Notes under the pieces: model-generated
The model's input: only the letters and a program-made list of their open reading frames with translations
Told to the model about the DNA's origin: nothing
Database searches by the model: none
In this document: positions 41,673 through 50,683 of the stretch, in pieces
Layout: every line of letters begins with the position of its first letter
How positions within the stretch are numbered: position 1 is the stretch's first letter
DNA from: UBA1765 sp045615885
GTDB taxonomy: Bacteria > Fibrobacterota > Fibrobacteria > Fibrobacterales > Fibrobacteraceae
Length of the DNA: 64,000 bases
Assembly: GCA_045615885.1 (NCBI GenBank)
Contig: JAZLFR010000080.1
Span: 1 to 64,000 of the forward strand
Reading direction: 5' to 3'
Position numbers and translations under genes: made by a program

Positions 41673-41708
41673 AATGCAATTTTAGTCTATTTGTCGCCCA
41701 TTAGTGGC
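41666..41708 (+). promoter_or_regulatory. Nested inverted repeats ahead of the cytidylyltransferase gene
   Basis: ACTAAAAT (41668-41675), loop GCA, ATTTTAGT (41679-41686) forms one hairpin that includes the flippase stop codon. GCCACTAA (41666-41673) can instead pair with TTAGTGGC (41701-41708). The two structures exclude each other, so this may be a terminator/readthrough or mRNA-processing site between flippase and the next gene. Confidence 0.45.
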
Positions 41709-41760
41709 AACGCTTCCTTTATCTGTGTAGAATTTGTCTATTTTTAGGGTAGAGGAATTT

Positions 41761-42201
41761 ATGAAAAAGTATAAAGTCGGTTTGACAGTCGGAGTCTTTG
41801 ATTTGTTTCATGTAGGGCATTTGAACTTGCTTGAACGTTGCAAAGCTCAGTGTGAACACTTGATCGTTGCTGTTTGCGGTGATGATTATGTCACCCAGGT
41901 GAAGCACAAGGTTCCTGTAATTCTTGAACAGGATCGAATGCGGATTGTTGGAGCCTTGAAGTGTGTAGATGAGGTTTCCTCCATTACACTTGATGAAATT
42001 GACGACAAAATGTTGGCTCTTAAGAGATTCAAGTTCGATGTTCTTTTTTCGGGTGACGATTGGAAGGGTTCTGAACGTTACAATAGAACAGAAAAGCAAT
42101 TTGCTGAACTTGGGGTTAGCATTGAATATTTGCCATATACCAATGGCGTTTCCACATCTGATCTGAAAAACAGGATGAAGAATGGGGAATCTGTAAAATG
42201 A
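41761..42201 (+). CDS. Glycerol-3-phosphate/ribitol-phosphate-type cytidylyltransferase
   Basis: About 146 residues; ATG at 41761 has GAGG a few bases upstream. Nucleotidyltransferase site GVFDLFHVGHLNLLERCK (HxGH at residues 17-20) and the C-terminal YTNGVSTSDLKNRM, which stands for the usual RTxGISTT. Builds a CDP-alcohol such as CDP-glycerol, CDP-ribitol or a related small alcohol phosphate. Overlaps the LicD gene by 4 bases (ATGA), so the two are translationally coupled and probably act in sequence. Substrate is not decided by sequence alone. Confidence 0.88.
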   Translation: MKKYKVGLTVGVFDLFHVGHLNLLERCKAQCEHLIVAVCGDDYVTQVKHKVPVILEQDRMRIVGALKCVDEVSSITLDEIDDKMLALKRFKFDVLFSGDDWKGSERYNRTEKQFAELGVSIEYLPYTNGVSTSDLKNRMKNGESVK

Positions 42202-43004
42202 GAAAAATGAGTCAGGAAGAAGTCAGAACAGTCCAGATGGACATTCTTGACGAAGTCGCTCGGATTTGCAAGGATAACAACATTCAGTATTATCTAGCCT
42301 TTGGTTCTCTGCTAGGTGCCGTGCGTCATAAGGGATACATCCCTTGGGATGATGATATTGACATTTGCGTTGTTCGTGATGATTATGAAAAATTGCTTGA
42401 AATTTTAAAAAGCAAGGATTCCGACAAAAAGGAATATCTATCCGTTGTCGATAACAAGTCCAAAGACTACTTCTATCCTTTTGCAAAGGTTGTGGATGAT
42501 AGGACAAAACTTGATATGGAACGCCATACAGGTAGTCATGGTGTCTGGATTGATATTTTCCCTTTGGATGGTGTGACCGATTCCTTCTATGCCGCGAAAT
42601 TCCACATGGGCTTTTGCGCCTTTTTAAGAGTTGTCGCCTTGGCTATGGATGCTAATTTTGCAAAATCCAAAATAGGTTTTGATTGGTTCTATAAGCGTCT
42701 GTTCAATGCCATGGCCCATGTTATTGGCATGAAGCGTTTTTGCCGTATTCACGAATGGTTTTTCAAGTTTTACAAGGTTAAGAATTCCAAGTACATCGCC
42801 AATCTTTTTACCAACAATGGAACTCGCTCCATGATGGATAAAGAGAAACTGTTGAAAGTGGCCACGTACAGTTTTGAAGATCGTGCGTATGAAGGCTATG
42901 CCGAATACGATTACTACCTGAAGCGTATGTATGGTGACTACATGAAACTTCCTCCGATGGAAAAACGGATTACACACGCTTTTGACGCATGGTGGAAGGA
43001 TTGA
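42198..43004 (+). CDS. LicD-family phosphotransferase
   Basis: 268 residues. The LicD nucleotidyltransferase-fold core is complete: YYLAFGSLLGAVRHKGYIPW followed by DDDIDICV, then FYPFAKVVDDRTKLD and GVWIDIFPLDGV. LicD proteins move phosphocholine or another phospho-alcohol from a CDP carrier onto glycans. Directly coupled to the cytidylyltransferase gene, so it likely uses that CDP product. Cytoplasmic. Gram-positive teichoic acids and some LPS are the known acceptors; here the acceptor would be the glycan flipped by the neighbouring Wzx. Confidence 0.92.
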   Translation: MRKMSQEEVRTVQMDILDEVARICKDNNIQYYLAFGSLLGAVRHKGYIPWDDDIDICVVRDDYEKLLEILKSKDSDKKEYLSVVDNKSKDYFYPFAKVVDDRTKLDMERHTGSHGVWIDIFPLDGVTDSFYAAKFHMGFCAFLRVVALAMDANFAKSKIGFDWFYKRLFNAMAHVIGMKRFCRIHEWFFKFYKVKNSKYIANLFTNNGTRSMMDKEKLLKVATYSFEDRAYEGYAEYDYYLKRMYGDYMKLPPMEKRITHAFDAWWKD

Positions 43005-43010
43005 TTTTTT

Positions 43011-44024
43011 ATGACGAAGTATCTTTTTGTTCTGACGAGTTCTCCTAAGGATTTTTTTTGTGAGCAGACCTTGGTGGCAATCGCCTCCTTGCGCGTACAC
43101 AATCCGGGTGCTTTCGTAACGCTCTTGACTGACGATAAGACTGCCGCCTCATTGACTGGTAACCGAGCCGTTCTCAAGGAAGCTGTTGATGAACTGAAAG
43201 TTCTGGAACTTGATGAAAAGTTCACGCCGATGCTCCGTTCCCGTTACCTGAAAACGGTTATGCGCAATGTCATTGACGGCGATTTTTTGTATATGGATTC
43301 AGACATTGCCATTGTAGGCGACCTTAGCATTCCAGAAGAATGGAAGGGAGGCATCTATGCGGTGCTCGATTTCCATACGAACTTGCATAAGGCTATTAAC
43401 CGCAAGAAAATTTTGAACAATGCCAAAATGCTTGGCTTTTCTCCCATTTTGAATGACGAAATTTTCAATGGGGGAGTGATGTTTGCTGCCGATACTCCGG
43501 AGAACAGGAAATTCTTTGAAACCTGGCATGAACTTTGGTTATATTGCGTGTCTAAAAATTTCCCGTATGATATGGCCAGCCTTGCTGAATCAAATTTCAA
43601 GTTTGGCTACATTACAAAGAAGGCTCCTGGGGAATGGAACTGTCAGTTGGCCTATGGCCGCAGGTTTGTTCCCAACGGCAAGGTGCTCCACTTTTTTGGA
43701 AGTCGCATTGTTGATACTCACGGGAAAAAGCTCCCGAAGTCCATGGATGCATTTTTGCCAAAAATTCTTCGCCGTGACTTCTATACTGATCTAAAGGAAC
43801 TCCCCGTCACGGTGAATGCAGACAAGAGTATTTCCATCAATGAGTATTACGATGACGTTATTGCTCATGCAAAGGAAGCATTCCTTTACCAGGAAAAGAA
43901 GATGGGCGGTTTGGGTGCGGATATCATTCGTTCCTACGCTTTTGCTCAAAGCCTCAGGTGGATTTATAAGAAAGCTCCCTTTTTGGATTTCCCGTTGCGT
44001 GTGATTGGAAAAATTTTTGGATAG
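43011..44024 (+). CDS. GT8-like (nucleotide-diphospho-sugar) transferase
   Basis: 337 residues. GT-A fold with DSD metal site (FLYMDSDIAIVGDLSIP) and the preceding SRYLKTVMRNVIDG, as in glycogenin/LgtC-like proteins; later FNGGVMFAADTPENRKFF and the HFFGSR loop also fit. The first residues (KYLFVLTSSPKDFFCEQTLV) replace the usual IVxxxDxNY opening, so it is a divergent member. Cytoplasmic, part of the cluster between licD and the LtaS-like gene. Confidence 0.8.
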   Translation: MTKYLFVLTSSPKDFFCEQTLVAIASLRVHNPGAFVTLLTDDKTAASLTGNRAVLKEAVDELKVLELDEKFTPMLRSRYLKTVMRNVIDGDFLYMDSDIAIVGDLSIPEEWKGGIYAVLDFHTNLHKAINRKKILNNAKMLGFSPILNDEIFNGGVMFAADTPENRKFFETWHELWLYCVSKNFPYDMASLAESNFKFGYITKKAPGEWNCQLAYGRRFVPNGKVLHFFGSRIVDTHGKKLPKSMDAFLPKILRRDFYTDLKELPVTVNADKSISINEYYDDVIAHAKEAFLYQEKKMGGLGADIIRSYAFAQSLRWIYKKAPFLDFPLRVIGKIFG

Positions 44025-44030
44025 TATTTT

Positions 44031-45986
44031 ATGAAAAATTTTGTCCTTGCTTTTTTAAGGTGGTTGAAGAATCCTTTTGTAGCCATTACAGCGGTTGCCT
44101 TTTTAGTGCAGACCATAATGCTCGTGTTCTTCTATTCCTTGCCCGATGCTTTAGGCCTTTCCTTGCTGGATATGTTTTCGGGGAAAATCCAATGGCAAAT
44201 CATAATGGCTTATGGCGGTATATTGGTGCTGTCTTCCATTTTCATGTTCCTGAAAGCACCAAGGGCAATGGTAGTCTATTATGTGATTTATTTCTTCTTG
44301 GCGACTGCCGATTATGAAGTATTTCGTTTTTCGCACCAGCGTCTCTCGTTTTCCTTTATTCGTACATATTTCCACATTTCGAATATCTTTGATAGCACCA
44401 CGGTTTCTACTTTAGGCGGCGATGCCCTGGGGTCTGTCCTGTGGGTTGGGCTTTTCTTATTGATTTTACTTGCCGGTATTGCCTATATCGCATGGCTTAC
44501 GGTTTGCAAAAAGAAAGATCCAGCCAAGATGAATGCAGCTCTTGTTACCAAGAAGAAAACTTCAGTATCGTTTCTTTGCACCGGGCTTGGCTTGTCTGTG
44601 CTCCCCCTGATTTTCTTTTTGGCAGGAGTTCGCGGAGAAATAGAGATACCGGTCGTAAAATGGCCGGTGGAGCTTCGCTTTACTCTGGGTAAGCATACAT
44701 TGACTTCGCCAATTCTCCACATAGCCGCAGTGGAAACTTTTGAGTTCTTCCGTGATAATGAAAAAATCAATGAAGAAGTCGTTCATGATCTGGATGCGTT
44801 CCTGCCGGAATATAAGAAAGGCGCTCGTGAAAATTTGCAGGAACACCCGACGTACTTTAATGCACCAACACATGAGTATAAGGCCAAGCGTCGCTATAAC
44901 ATCGTGTTCATTTTTGGAGAGTCCTATAAGGGTCGTGTGCTTAACAAAGTATTGGAAGGTGATACTACATTTGCCCCGAATTTGTGGAAGACCGCGAATA
45001 GGGGTGGCTTATGGTTTAAAAACGCATTTAGCGGCGGGTATCCGACCGTTCGTGGTACCATGTCAACATATTTCGGTTTTCCTTCGCACCCAAATCGTGA
45101 TGTTCCAAGTTTCTATGCGTCAAACCATTTCAAAGGTTTCCCGGAATACTTGACGGATTACAGAAAGCATTATGTGACAGTTTCGAACCCCATATTTGAC
45201 CATACCTTGCCGTTTGTCGAAACGTTCTTTGGTGAAAATTGGGAGTTCACCGGGGAATCTACTATTCCTGGCAATGTAGATAGCTTGGGAGTCGATAAGG
45301 CCATTGCTGCTTTGAATAAAATGCCTACCGATGCTCCGTGGTTTTTGTTATATAATACTATCTCGACGCATATTCCGTTCTACAATTACCCAGAATCTTT
45401 TGCCGAAAAACCGGATGATCCCATGGTTCGCTATAAAAATGCGGTACGCTATACAGACCAGCAGTTCGGTCGTTTTATGGAAACCCTTTCGAAGCGCCCC
45501 GATTACGAAAATACAGTCGTAATTTTATTGGGTGATCACGATACCCCAGTAGATTCCGTGGATTACAAAATTCCGCAGCCTATTGGTGTTTCTGCGGCAC
45601 AGATTTTTATGGGTATCTTCTCGGCAGATACGAGTTTGTTCAACGGCCTTACTGTTCGTGAAGACGTAGCTTCTCAGTTGGATATTGGCCCGACCATTAT
45701 GGATTTGTCGAATGTCCGTGAAAAGAACCATTTCTGGGGCCTTGATTTGCTGGTGTTTGAACGTCCAGAAACCCAGCCTGCTGTATTCTTTGGCGAAAAC
45801 GCCTTCTATTTAGGATTCAGGGATAAGGTATATACGGGTGGTTTCAAGAATGATGAAGTGTATAAAGGCGTCAACTACAATTTTGCACTTGCAGATGATT
45901 CTTTAGCGCTTTACTGGAAAAAAAGTGCCAGTGGTGCAAATAAAGTGCTTCGTTCCTTGCTGCGCAACGATTCCATGATTCCCTAG
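44031..45986 (+). CDS. LtaS/sulfatase-family phosphoalcohol transferase (first copy)
   Basis: 651 residues. About five N-terminal membrane helices (to ~residue 215), then an extracytoplasmic alkaline-phosphatase-fold domain: metal-site Glu in IFGESYKGRVLN, nucleophile Thr in GGYPTVRGTMS (T339), NTISTHIPFYNYP and the final metal motif LLGDHDTPVD. LtaS enzymes polymerise or transfer glycerol phosphate from phosphatidylglycerol; relatives in diderms add phosphoglycerol or phosphoethanolamine to periplasmic glycans. With the cytidylyltransferase and LicD nearby, a phospho-modified surface polymer is likely. Confidence 0.88.
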   Translation: MKNFVLAFLRWLKNPFVAITAVAFLVQTIMLVFFYSLPDALGLSLLDMFSGKIQWQIIMAYGGILVLSSIFMFLKAPRAMVVYYVIYFFLATADYEVFRFSHQRLSFSFIRTYFHISNIFDSTTVSTLGGDALGSVLWVGLFLLILLAGIAYIAWLTVCKKKDPAKMNAALVTKKKTSVSFLCTGLGLSVLPLIFFLAGVRGEIEIPVVKWPVELRFTLGKHTLTSPILHIAAVETFEFFRDNEKINEEVVHDLDAFLPEYKKGARENLQEHPTYFNAPTHEYKAKRRYNIVFIFGESYKGRVLNKVLEGDTTFAPNLWKTANRGGLWFKNAFSGGYPTVRGTMSTYFGFPSHPNRDVPSFYASNHFKGFPEYLTDYRKHYVTVSNPIFDHTLPFVETFFGENWEFTGESTIPGNVDSLGVDKAIAALNKMPTDAPWFLLYNTISTHIPFYNYPESFAEKPDDPMVRYKNAVRYTDQQFGRFMETLSKRPDYENTVVILLGDHDTPVDSVDYKIPQPIGVSAAQIFMGIFSADTSLFNGLTVREDVASQLDIGPTIMDLSNVREKNHFWGLDLLVFERPETQPAVFFGENAFYLGFRDKVYTGGFKNDEVYKGVNYNFALADDSLALYWKKSASGANKVLRSLLRNDSMIP

Positions 45987-46013
45987 TTTAACTTTCAAAT
46001 AGCAGATAAAATT

Positions 46014-48593
46014 ATGTCTAAAAAAACAATGCAAGAAAAATTTTCCGAGTGGTATATACCTCTGATTTGCAAGCATAAGTTCAAGGCTTTGGGCTTTTAT
46101 GTTTTGCTTGCGCTTCTTTGCGCATTCCCCATTTTGGTGAAACCGGGGCTTAAGCTGGATGCCGACTTGTCTCATTTGCTTCCTGACGATACTCCCAGCG
46201 TGCTTGCCCTGCAGGAATCGTACCAGCGTTTTGGTAGTACCGATAGGTTCACCATTGCAATTCAGAGTGAAAGTGCCGAATTGGTTGCAGAACTTCAGGA
46301 TTCCATAGATAATTACATCCGTTCCCGCTGGCAGGGTGATTTCGTCTCTACCCAGAAGGACGATGACAATCAGTTCTTTAAGGATAATGCTCTGCTCTAT
46401 GTGCCTGTTGCGCATCTGGAACGCATTCGCGACAATCTCGAAGATTTGCAGCTCGAAATAGGCCGCAAGAATGGTCCTTTGGTTGTTGACTTGCTTGGCG
46501 ATGTTGAATCAACGGCTGCTGAAAAAAAGGAACGCGTCTGGTTTGATGAAAATCTGCCTCAGGAACTTGGCCTTCCCGATGAGGCTATCGGTGCTTTTGC
46601 AACATTCATCAAGAAAAAAGACACAAATACCGTTGCTACAGACAAAGAAACCTGGCGCCCGAAGGACCCCGTGCCGGAACATTTGCGCACGCGACTAATT
46701 GGATGCCCGCGCCCAGACAGTACTGGCAAAATCCTCTATAACGGCATTGTGAATGCAAAGCTTATCAGGCCTTCTACGGACTATGAATTTGTAACGCACA
46801 TCTTGGCCCGTACAGATTCCCTGCTCCAGCACTTTAGCAGCAAAACCTACCCGGTGCCAACCCGCTTTACCGTTGATGGTACGTATGAAGGTCTAAAGGA
46901 AGTAGATGAAGTTGCTAATGACAGCATTTTCTCGTTTGGCATTAGTCTTGTTCTCATCATCTTGCTTACCGCGTTCTTCTTTAGAAGCGTGAAGGGACCA
47001 ATATTGGTTACTGCATCTGTGCTTTACGCCTGCATTCCGACTTTTGCCTTTACTGCACTTTTTTACGGCAAGCTTAATCCGTTTACTGTTTTTGTAGCTT
47101 CCATCATTTTGGGTATTGGCATCGACTATTCGATTCACATGCTGGGTACCGCGCAAAAGCTTTTGAATAAGAATTCGTCACTTGAAGATGTTTTGGAAGA
47201 AGCTCAGAAACGAATGCTGAAACCGTTTATTTTGGCAAGCTTCACGACCATTGCCGCGTTCCTTACGTTGCTTGCCGCACACTTCAAAGGCTTCTATGAA
47301 TTTGGCGTGGTTGCTTCTGCCGGTGTGCTTTTTAGTATGTTGACTTCCATTTTGGTCCTCCCTGTATTTATCAAGTGCATGGGCGGTATTCCTGCAGCAC
47401 CAAATAACAGTTTCTTCCCCAAGTCCTGGAGTGAAGATAAAATCTATAGCTTCTTCAAGGTGGCTGCAATAATTGGCTTTGTTTTGGGTGCTATCTCACT
47501 GTACTTTGTGCCTAATGTCGATTTTGAACACGATCTAAAGAACTTGCGCCGTGTATCCACTGTAAAATCAGTACAGGACAATAAAATTTCTACAAAGGTT
47601 ACTAGAGCTAGCTATAAGGCAAAAACCTCCACTCCTGCGGCTGTGATGGGGTCCAAGGCGGAACAGCTTGATAAACTCTACGACACTTTGATGGTCCGCC
47701 TTAATGTTGAGAAGGATTCCCTGCTTGGCAGTTTCCTGACACTGAAGAGCTTTGTTCCTCCGCAGGATTCCCAAAAGGCCCGCATTGAAGTTATTGAAGA
47801 AATTCGAGAACTTGTCGAAGCCAGAGTCTTTGACCGTGCCGAAGGCGAGGATTCGGTGAACATTGCAAACCTCCGCAATTTGGCGCAGGTTGAAAAGACT
47901 TTTGCTCCGGAAGACATTCCTAGCTGGATTTTGGATATGCTCCGTGAAAAGGACGGTTCCTATGGCAAAATCGGCTTTATTTATGGAGATTTCCCAAGTT
48001 GGGATGCACATGCTTTGCAGCGATTCCAGGATCGCTACGGACACTGGAACTTTGATGGAGAAAACCTTCGCACATTCTCTTCCCAGTTTATTCTTTCCGA
48101 TGTGATTTCATCGGTGAAGAATGATAGCTTCCGCTTGGCCTTGGTCATCATTTTGGTGATTTTTGGCACGCTGTTGATTTCGTTCCGCAAGCCGCGCTTG
48201 TTTATTGTTGGCTTCATTCCGTTTGGCATGGGCGTGCTTCTTACATTGGGTCTGCTTGGCTTCCTTACAGAAACATTTGAATTTGGCAAAATCAGCATCT
48301 ACAATGTGATTGTCATTCCTATGACGCTTGGCCTGGGTATCGACGCCACAATTCACTTGCTTACTTCCTGGGATTCCGATCGCACAATGACATTGCGCAA
48401 GCTTATGGATACGACCGCAAAGAACGTAATGGCAAGTTCCTTTACGACTGCAGCCGGTTTTGTGGGCTTCCTCTTTACTACGCACCGTGGCCTTAAGGGT
48501 ATTGGCGACTTGGCATGCATCGGCATTCTCGTATTTCTTGTTGCCAGTGTGATTTTTGCAATGTTCCTTTGCAAAAAAGTATTGAAAAAGTGA
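46014..48593 (+). CDS. RND-superfamily (MMPL/HpnN-like) exporter
   Basis: 859 residues with 12 membrane helices in two sets, each after a large periplasmic loop. Repeated signature in the two halves: LGIGIDYSIHMLGTAQKLL and LGLGIDATIHLLTSWDSD. Opening LKLDADLSHLLPDDTPSVLA is typical of HpnN/MMPL lipid exporters. No fusion-protein or TolC partner is next to it, as usual for this class. In this cluster it may move a lipid-linked product made by the LtaS-like enzyme, which is a guess from position. Confidence 0.9.
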   Translation: MSKKTMQEKFSEWYIPLICKHKFKALGFYVLLALLCAFPILVKPGLKLDADLSHLLPDDTPSVLALQESYQRFGSTDRFTIAIQSESAELVAELQDSIDNYIRSRWQGDFVSTQKDDDNQFFKDNALLYVPVAHLERIRDNLEDLQLEIGRKNGPLVVDLLGDVESTAAEKKERVWFDENLPQELGLPDEAIGAFATFIKKKDTNTVATDKETWRPKDPVPEHLRTRLIGCPRPDSTGKILYNGIVNAKLIRPSTDYEFVTHILARTDSLLQHFSSKTYPVPTRFTVDGTYEGLKEVDEVANDSIFSFGISLVLIILLTAFFFRSVKGPILVTASVLYACIPTFAFTALFYGKLNPFTVFVASIILGIGIDYSIHMLGTAQKLLNKNSSLEDVLEEAQKRMLKPFILASFTTIAAFLTLLAAHFKGFYEFGVVASAGVLFSMLTSILVLPVFIKCMGGIPAAPNNSFFPKSWSEDKIYSFFKVAAIIGFVLGAISLYFVPNVDFEHDLKNLRRVSTVKSVQDNKISTKVTRASYKAKTSTPAAVMGSKAEQLDKLYDTLMVRLNVEKDSLLGSFLTLKSFVPPQDSQKARIEVIEEIRELVEARVFDRAEGEDSVNIANLRNLAQVEKTFAPEDIPSWILDMLREKDGSYGKIGFIYGDFPSWDAHALQRFQDRYGHWNFDGENLRTFSSQFILSDVISSVKNDSFRLALVIILVIFGTLLISFRKPRLFIVGFIPFGMGVLLTLGLLGFLTETFEFGKISIYNVIVIPMTLGLGIDATIHLLTSWDSDRTMTLRKLMDTTAKNVMASSFTTAAGFVGFLFTTHRGLKGIGDLACIGILVFLVASVIFAMFLCKKVLKK

Positions 48594-48618
48594 ACTGAAT
48601 CTCAGTAAGGAGTTGTCT

Positions 48619-49503
48619 ATGAAACCTATAGAACTATACCGTTACATGATGCAGGGCGTGTGGAATATTGGTTTTGTGGAAAATTCCTTGGATGGGATTT
48701 TTTCTGGCGAAGATATTAAGGTTGCCTGGCTAAAGCACGATTGCAAAGACCGTTGGTTTGCTGACCCGTTCATTTTGGATGTTACGGACGATAAAATTTT
48801 GGTATTGGTAGAGGAATTCTATTACCCGACCATGTTGGGACGCCTTGCCATGCTTACCATAGACCGTGCAACAATGACTTTGCTGAAATCCGATACGATT
48901 TTGGAGTTGGATTCTCATTTGAGTTTCCCTGCAATTCTTCGGCAGAATGGTAAAGTCTTTGTGTACCCTGAAAATTTCAAGGGCGGTGGCTTGAACCTTT
49001 ATGAATTGGATATTGACAATGCAGAGCTCAAGCCTGTACGGAAAATATCCGATGCTTTATTGACCGATGCCATTTATACGGAACTTTTTGGTAAAAAGCA
49101 GATTTTTTCTACGGAGTTCCCGGATCCGAATGGAAGTACTTTGCATTTGTACGAGGCTGAAGCCGATGGCAAATATATTCGCAAGCAAAGTTTTGCTTTC
49201 GAAGAAAAAATTGCCCGCAATGCTGGCGATTGGTTTGTACATAATGGGGAAATTTACAGACCAGCCCAGGAATGCAATGTTGAATATGGGCATGGAATTT
49301 CTTTGCAGAAAGTAGTGTGCGAAGATGGGCAAATGCGTTTTGAAGAAGTTCGCCGAATGACTTCACCGCACCCGTTTATGAAAGTGGCTTTCCATACTTT
49401 GAATATGTATAAAGACATGATCGTAGTGGATTGTCGCGGCTACAGGTTCAGAACGCTTGCTGGAATAATCAATGCATTCCGCAGCCCATTCATCAAAAAA
49501 TAA
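48619..49503 (+). CDS. Beta-propeller protein of the GIPC-transferase N-terminal type
   Basis: About 294 residues. ATG at 48619 follows AAGGAG by 6 bases. The repeated pattern begins with RWFADPFILDVTDDKILVLV and continues with LSFPAILRQNGKVFVYPENF and GDWFVHNGEIYRPAQECN, as in the five-bladed propeller found at the N terminus of glucosamine inositolphosphorylceramide transferase-like proteins and in bacterial glycan clusters, often beside formyltransferases. No catalytic residues can be assigned. Last gene of the plus-strand cluster. Confidence 0.68.
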   Translation: MKPIELYRYMMQGVWNIGFVENSLDGIFSGEDIKVAWLKHDCKDRWFADPFILDVTDDKILVLVEEFYYPTMLGRLAMLTIDRATMTLLKSDTILELDSHLSFPAILRQNGKVFVYPENFKGGGLNLYELDIDNAELKPVRKISDALLTDAIYTELFGKKQIFSTEFPDPNGSTLHLYEAEADGKYIRKQSFAFEEKIARNAGDWFVHNGEIYRPAQECNVEYGHGISLQKVVCEDGQMRFEEVRRMTSPHPFMKVAFHTLNMYKDMIVVDCRGYRFRTLAGIINAFRSPFIKK

Positions 49504-49528
49504 GACTTGTAACCAGCATTGTTTGCTT

Positions 49529-49555
49529 GCCTTACTGTCGTTTTTTCAGTAAGGC
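49529..49555. terminator. Hairpin between convergent genes
   Basis: GCCTTACTG pairs with CAGTAAGGC around a T-rich loop (TCGTTTTTT). There is no T-run after the stem, so it is more likely a 3'-end stabiliser than a classical terminator. Confidence 0.45.
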
Positions 49556-49604
49556 TGTCGCTTTGGCACCACGCAAGTAGTTATCCAGCGGAGCTTTGTT
49601 TTAA

Positions 49605-50672
49605 TTACAAAGTCTTGAAAAGCTCAAGCCAGTTGTTTGCCACCTTATCTGCGGTGAAGTCTTTAGATCTGAGCAGTGCATTTTGCTGTATGCTCTTGCG
49701 ATAGGCTTCGTCAGAAATGATTCGCTCCATAGCTTTGCTGAGAGCGTCGATATCTTCGGTCGGTACGCAAAGCCCCTGGGATTCATCCAGGATAATTTCG
49801 CTTTGGCGACCCTTGTAGTCGCATGCAATGCATGCGCAGCCTTGTGACATGGCTTCTATAAGCACCATGCCAAAACCTTCGTAACGGCTACTGAGTACAA
49901 AAATTTCGGAATCATCAAAAAAGTCACGAATGTTCAAATGGAATCCAGAAAGGATCACGCGTCCTTCCAGATGCAGTTCGCGAATGAGGGATTCCAGGTA
50001 CTTGCGCCCTTCTTCACCTTCGCCAGCAATTTCTACAGTCCATTCCGGGTGTTTTTCATGAATCTTGCTCCAGGCCTTGATAAGGATATCAAAGCCCTTG
50101 CAGTTCCAGATGTTTAGTCGGCCCGCAGCTAGGATTCTTTTTTGCTTGTTAACTTTGATTGCATTTGCTGGTTGCATGGACAAAGGATTTGGCATTACCT
50201 CGGTTCGCTTGAAGCGTTTTTCGACAACTTTTTTATCGACACTTGTCAATACGGTCACGCAATCATACACAGCATTGAAATAAAATTTGAGAAGGTAGGG
50301 GAGCAGGTGCCTTTGTGAATAAGGATTTTTTTCAAAAGAACTATGGTCCGAAGAAATGATTTTTTTGCCTAGGCCAAAAGCCGCGAGATATGTATAAAAA
50401 GTGGAATCTGGCATTACACCGATGATTACATCAGGGCGTTCCCTTTTGATTACTTTTCGCAGGCTGAATATCTTTATGGGAAAATTGTGTCTAAAGCAGG
50501 GAAGTACCTGGACTTTTTCTTCAATCGGGTAGAAATCAGAGATGTTGTCCCTGTCTTTATTGCTAACAAAAAGAACCTGGTGGTTAAAGCGAGAAAATTG
50601 GTTCGCTAACTGTACCGCAACATTTTCTCCGCCACCTCTAGCGATTCTATTCAACACAATCATTATTTTCAT
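49605..50672 (-). CDS. Family 4 glycosyltransferase
   Basis: 355 residues, GT-B fold: glycine-rich opening MIVLNRIARGGGENVAVQLA, linker LAAGRLNIWNCKGFDILIKA and the E-x7-E motif region SSRYEGFGMVLIEAMSQGCA. Retaining transferase with nucleotide-sugar donor; acts on the cytoplasmic side. Ends the minus-strand run of 49.6-56.1 kb and is followed by 11 bases before the second LtaS-like gene. Confidence 0.93.
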   Translation of the reverse strand: MKIMIVLNRIARGGGENVAVQLANQFSRFNHQVLFVSNKDRDNISDFYPIEEKVQVLPCFRHNFPIKIFSLRKVIKRERPDVIIGVMPDSTFYTYLAAFGLGKKIISSDHSSFEKNPYSQRHLLPYLLKFYFNAVYDCVTVLTSVDKKVVEKRFKRTEVMPNPLSMQPANAIKVNKQKRILAAGRLNIWNCKGFDILIKAWSKIHEKHPEWTVEIAGEGEEGRKYLESLIRELHLEGRVILSGFHLNIRDFFDDSEIFVLSSRYEGFGMVLIEAMSQGCACIACDYKGRQSEIILDESQGLCVPTEDIDALSKAMERIISDEAYRKSIQQNALLRSKDFTADKVANNWLELFKTL

Positions 50673-50683
50673 GCCGGGTCCCT

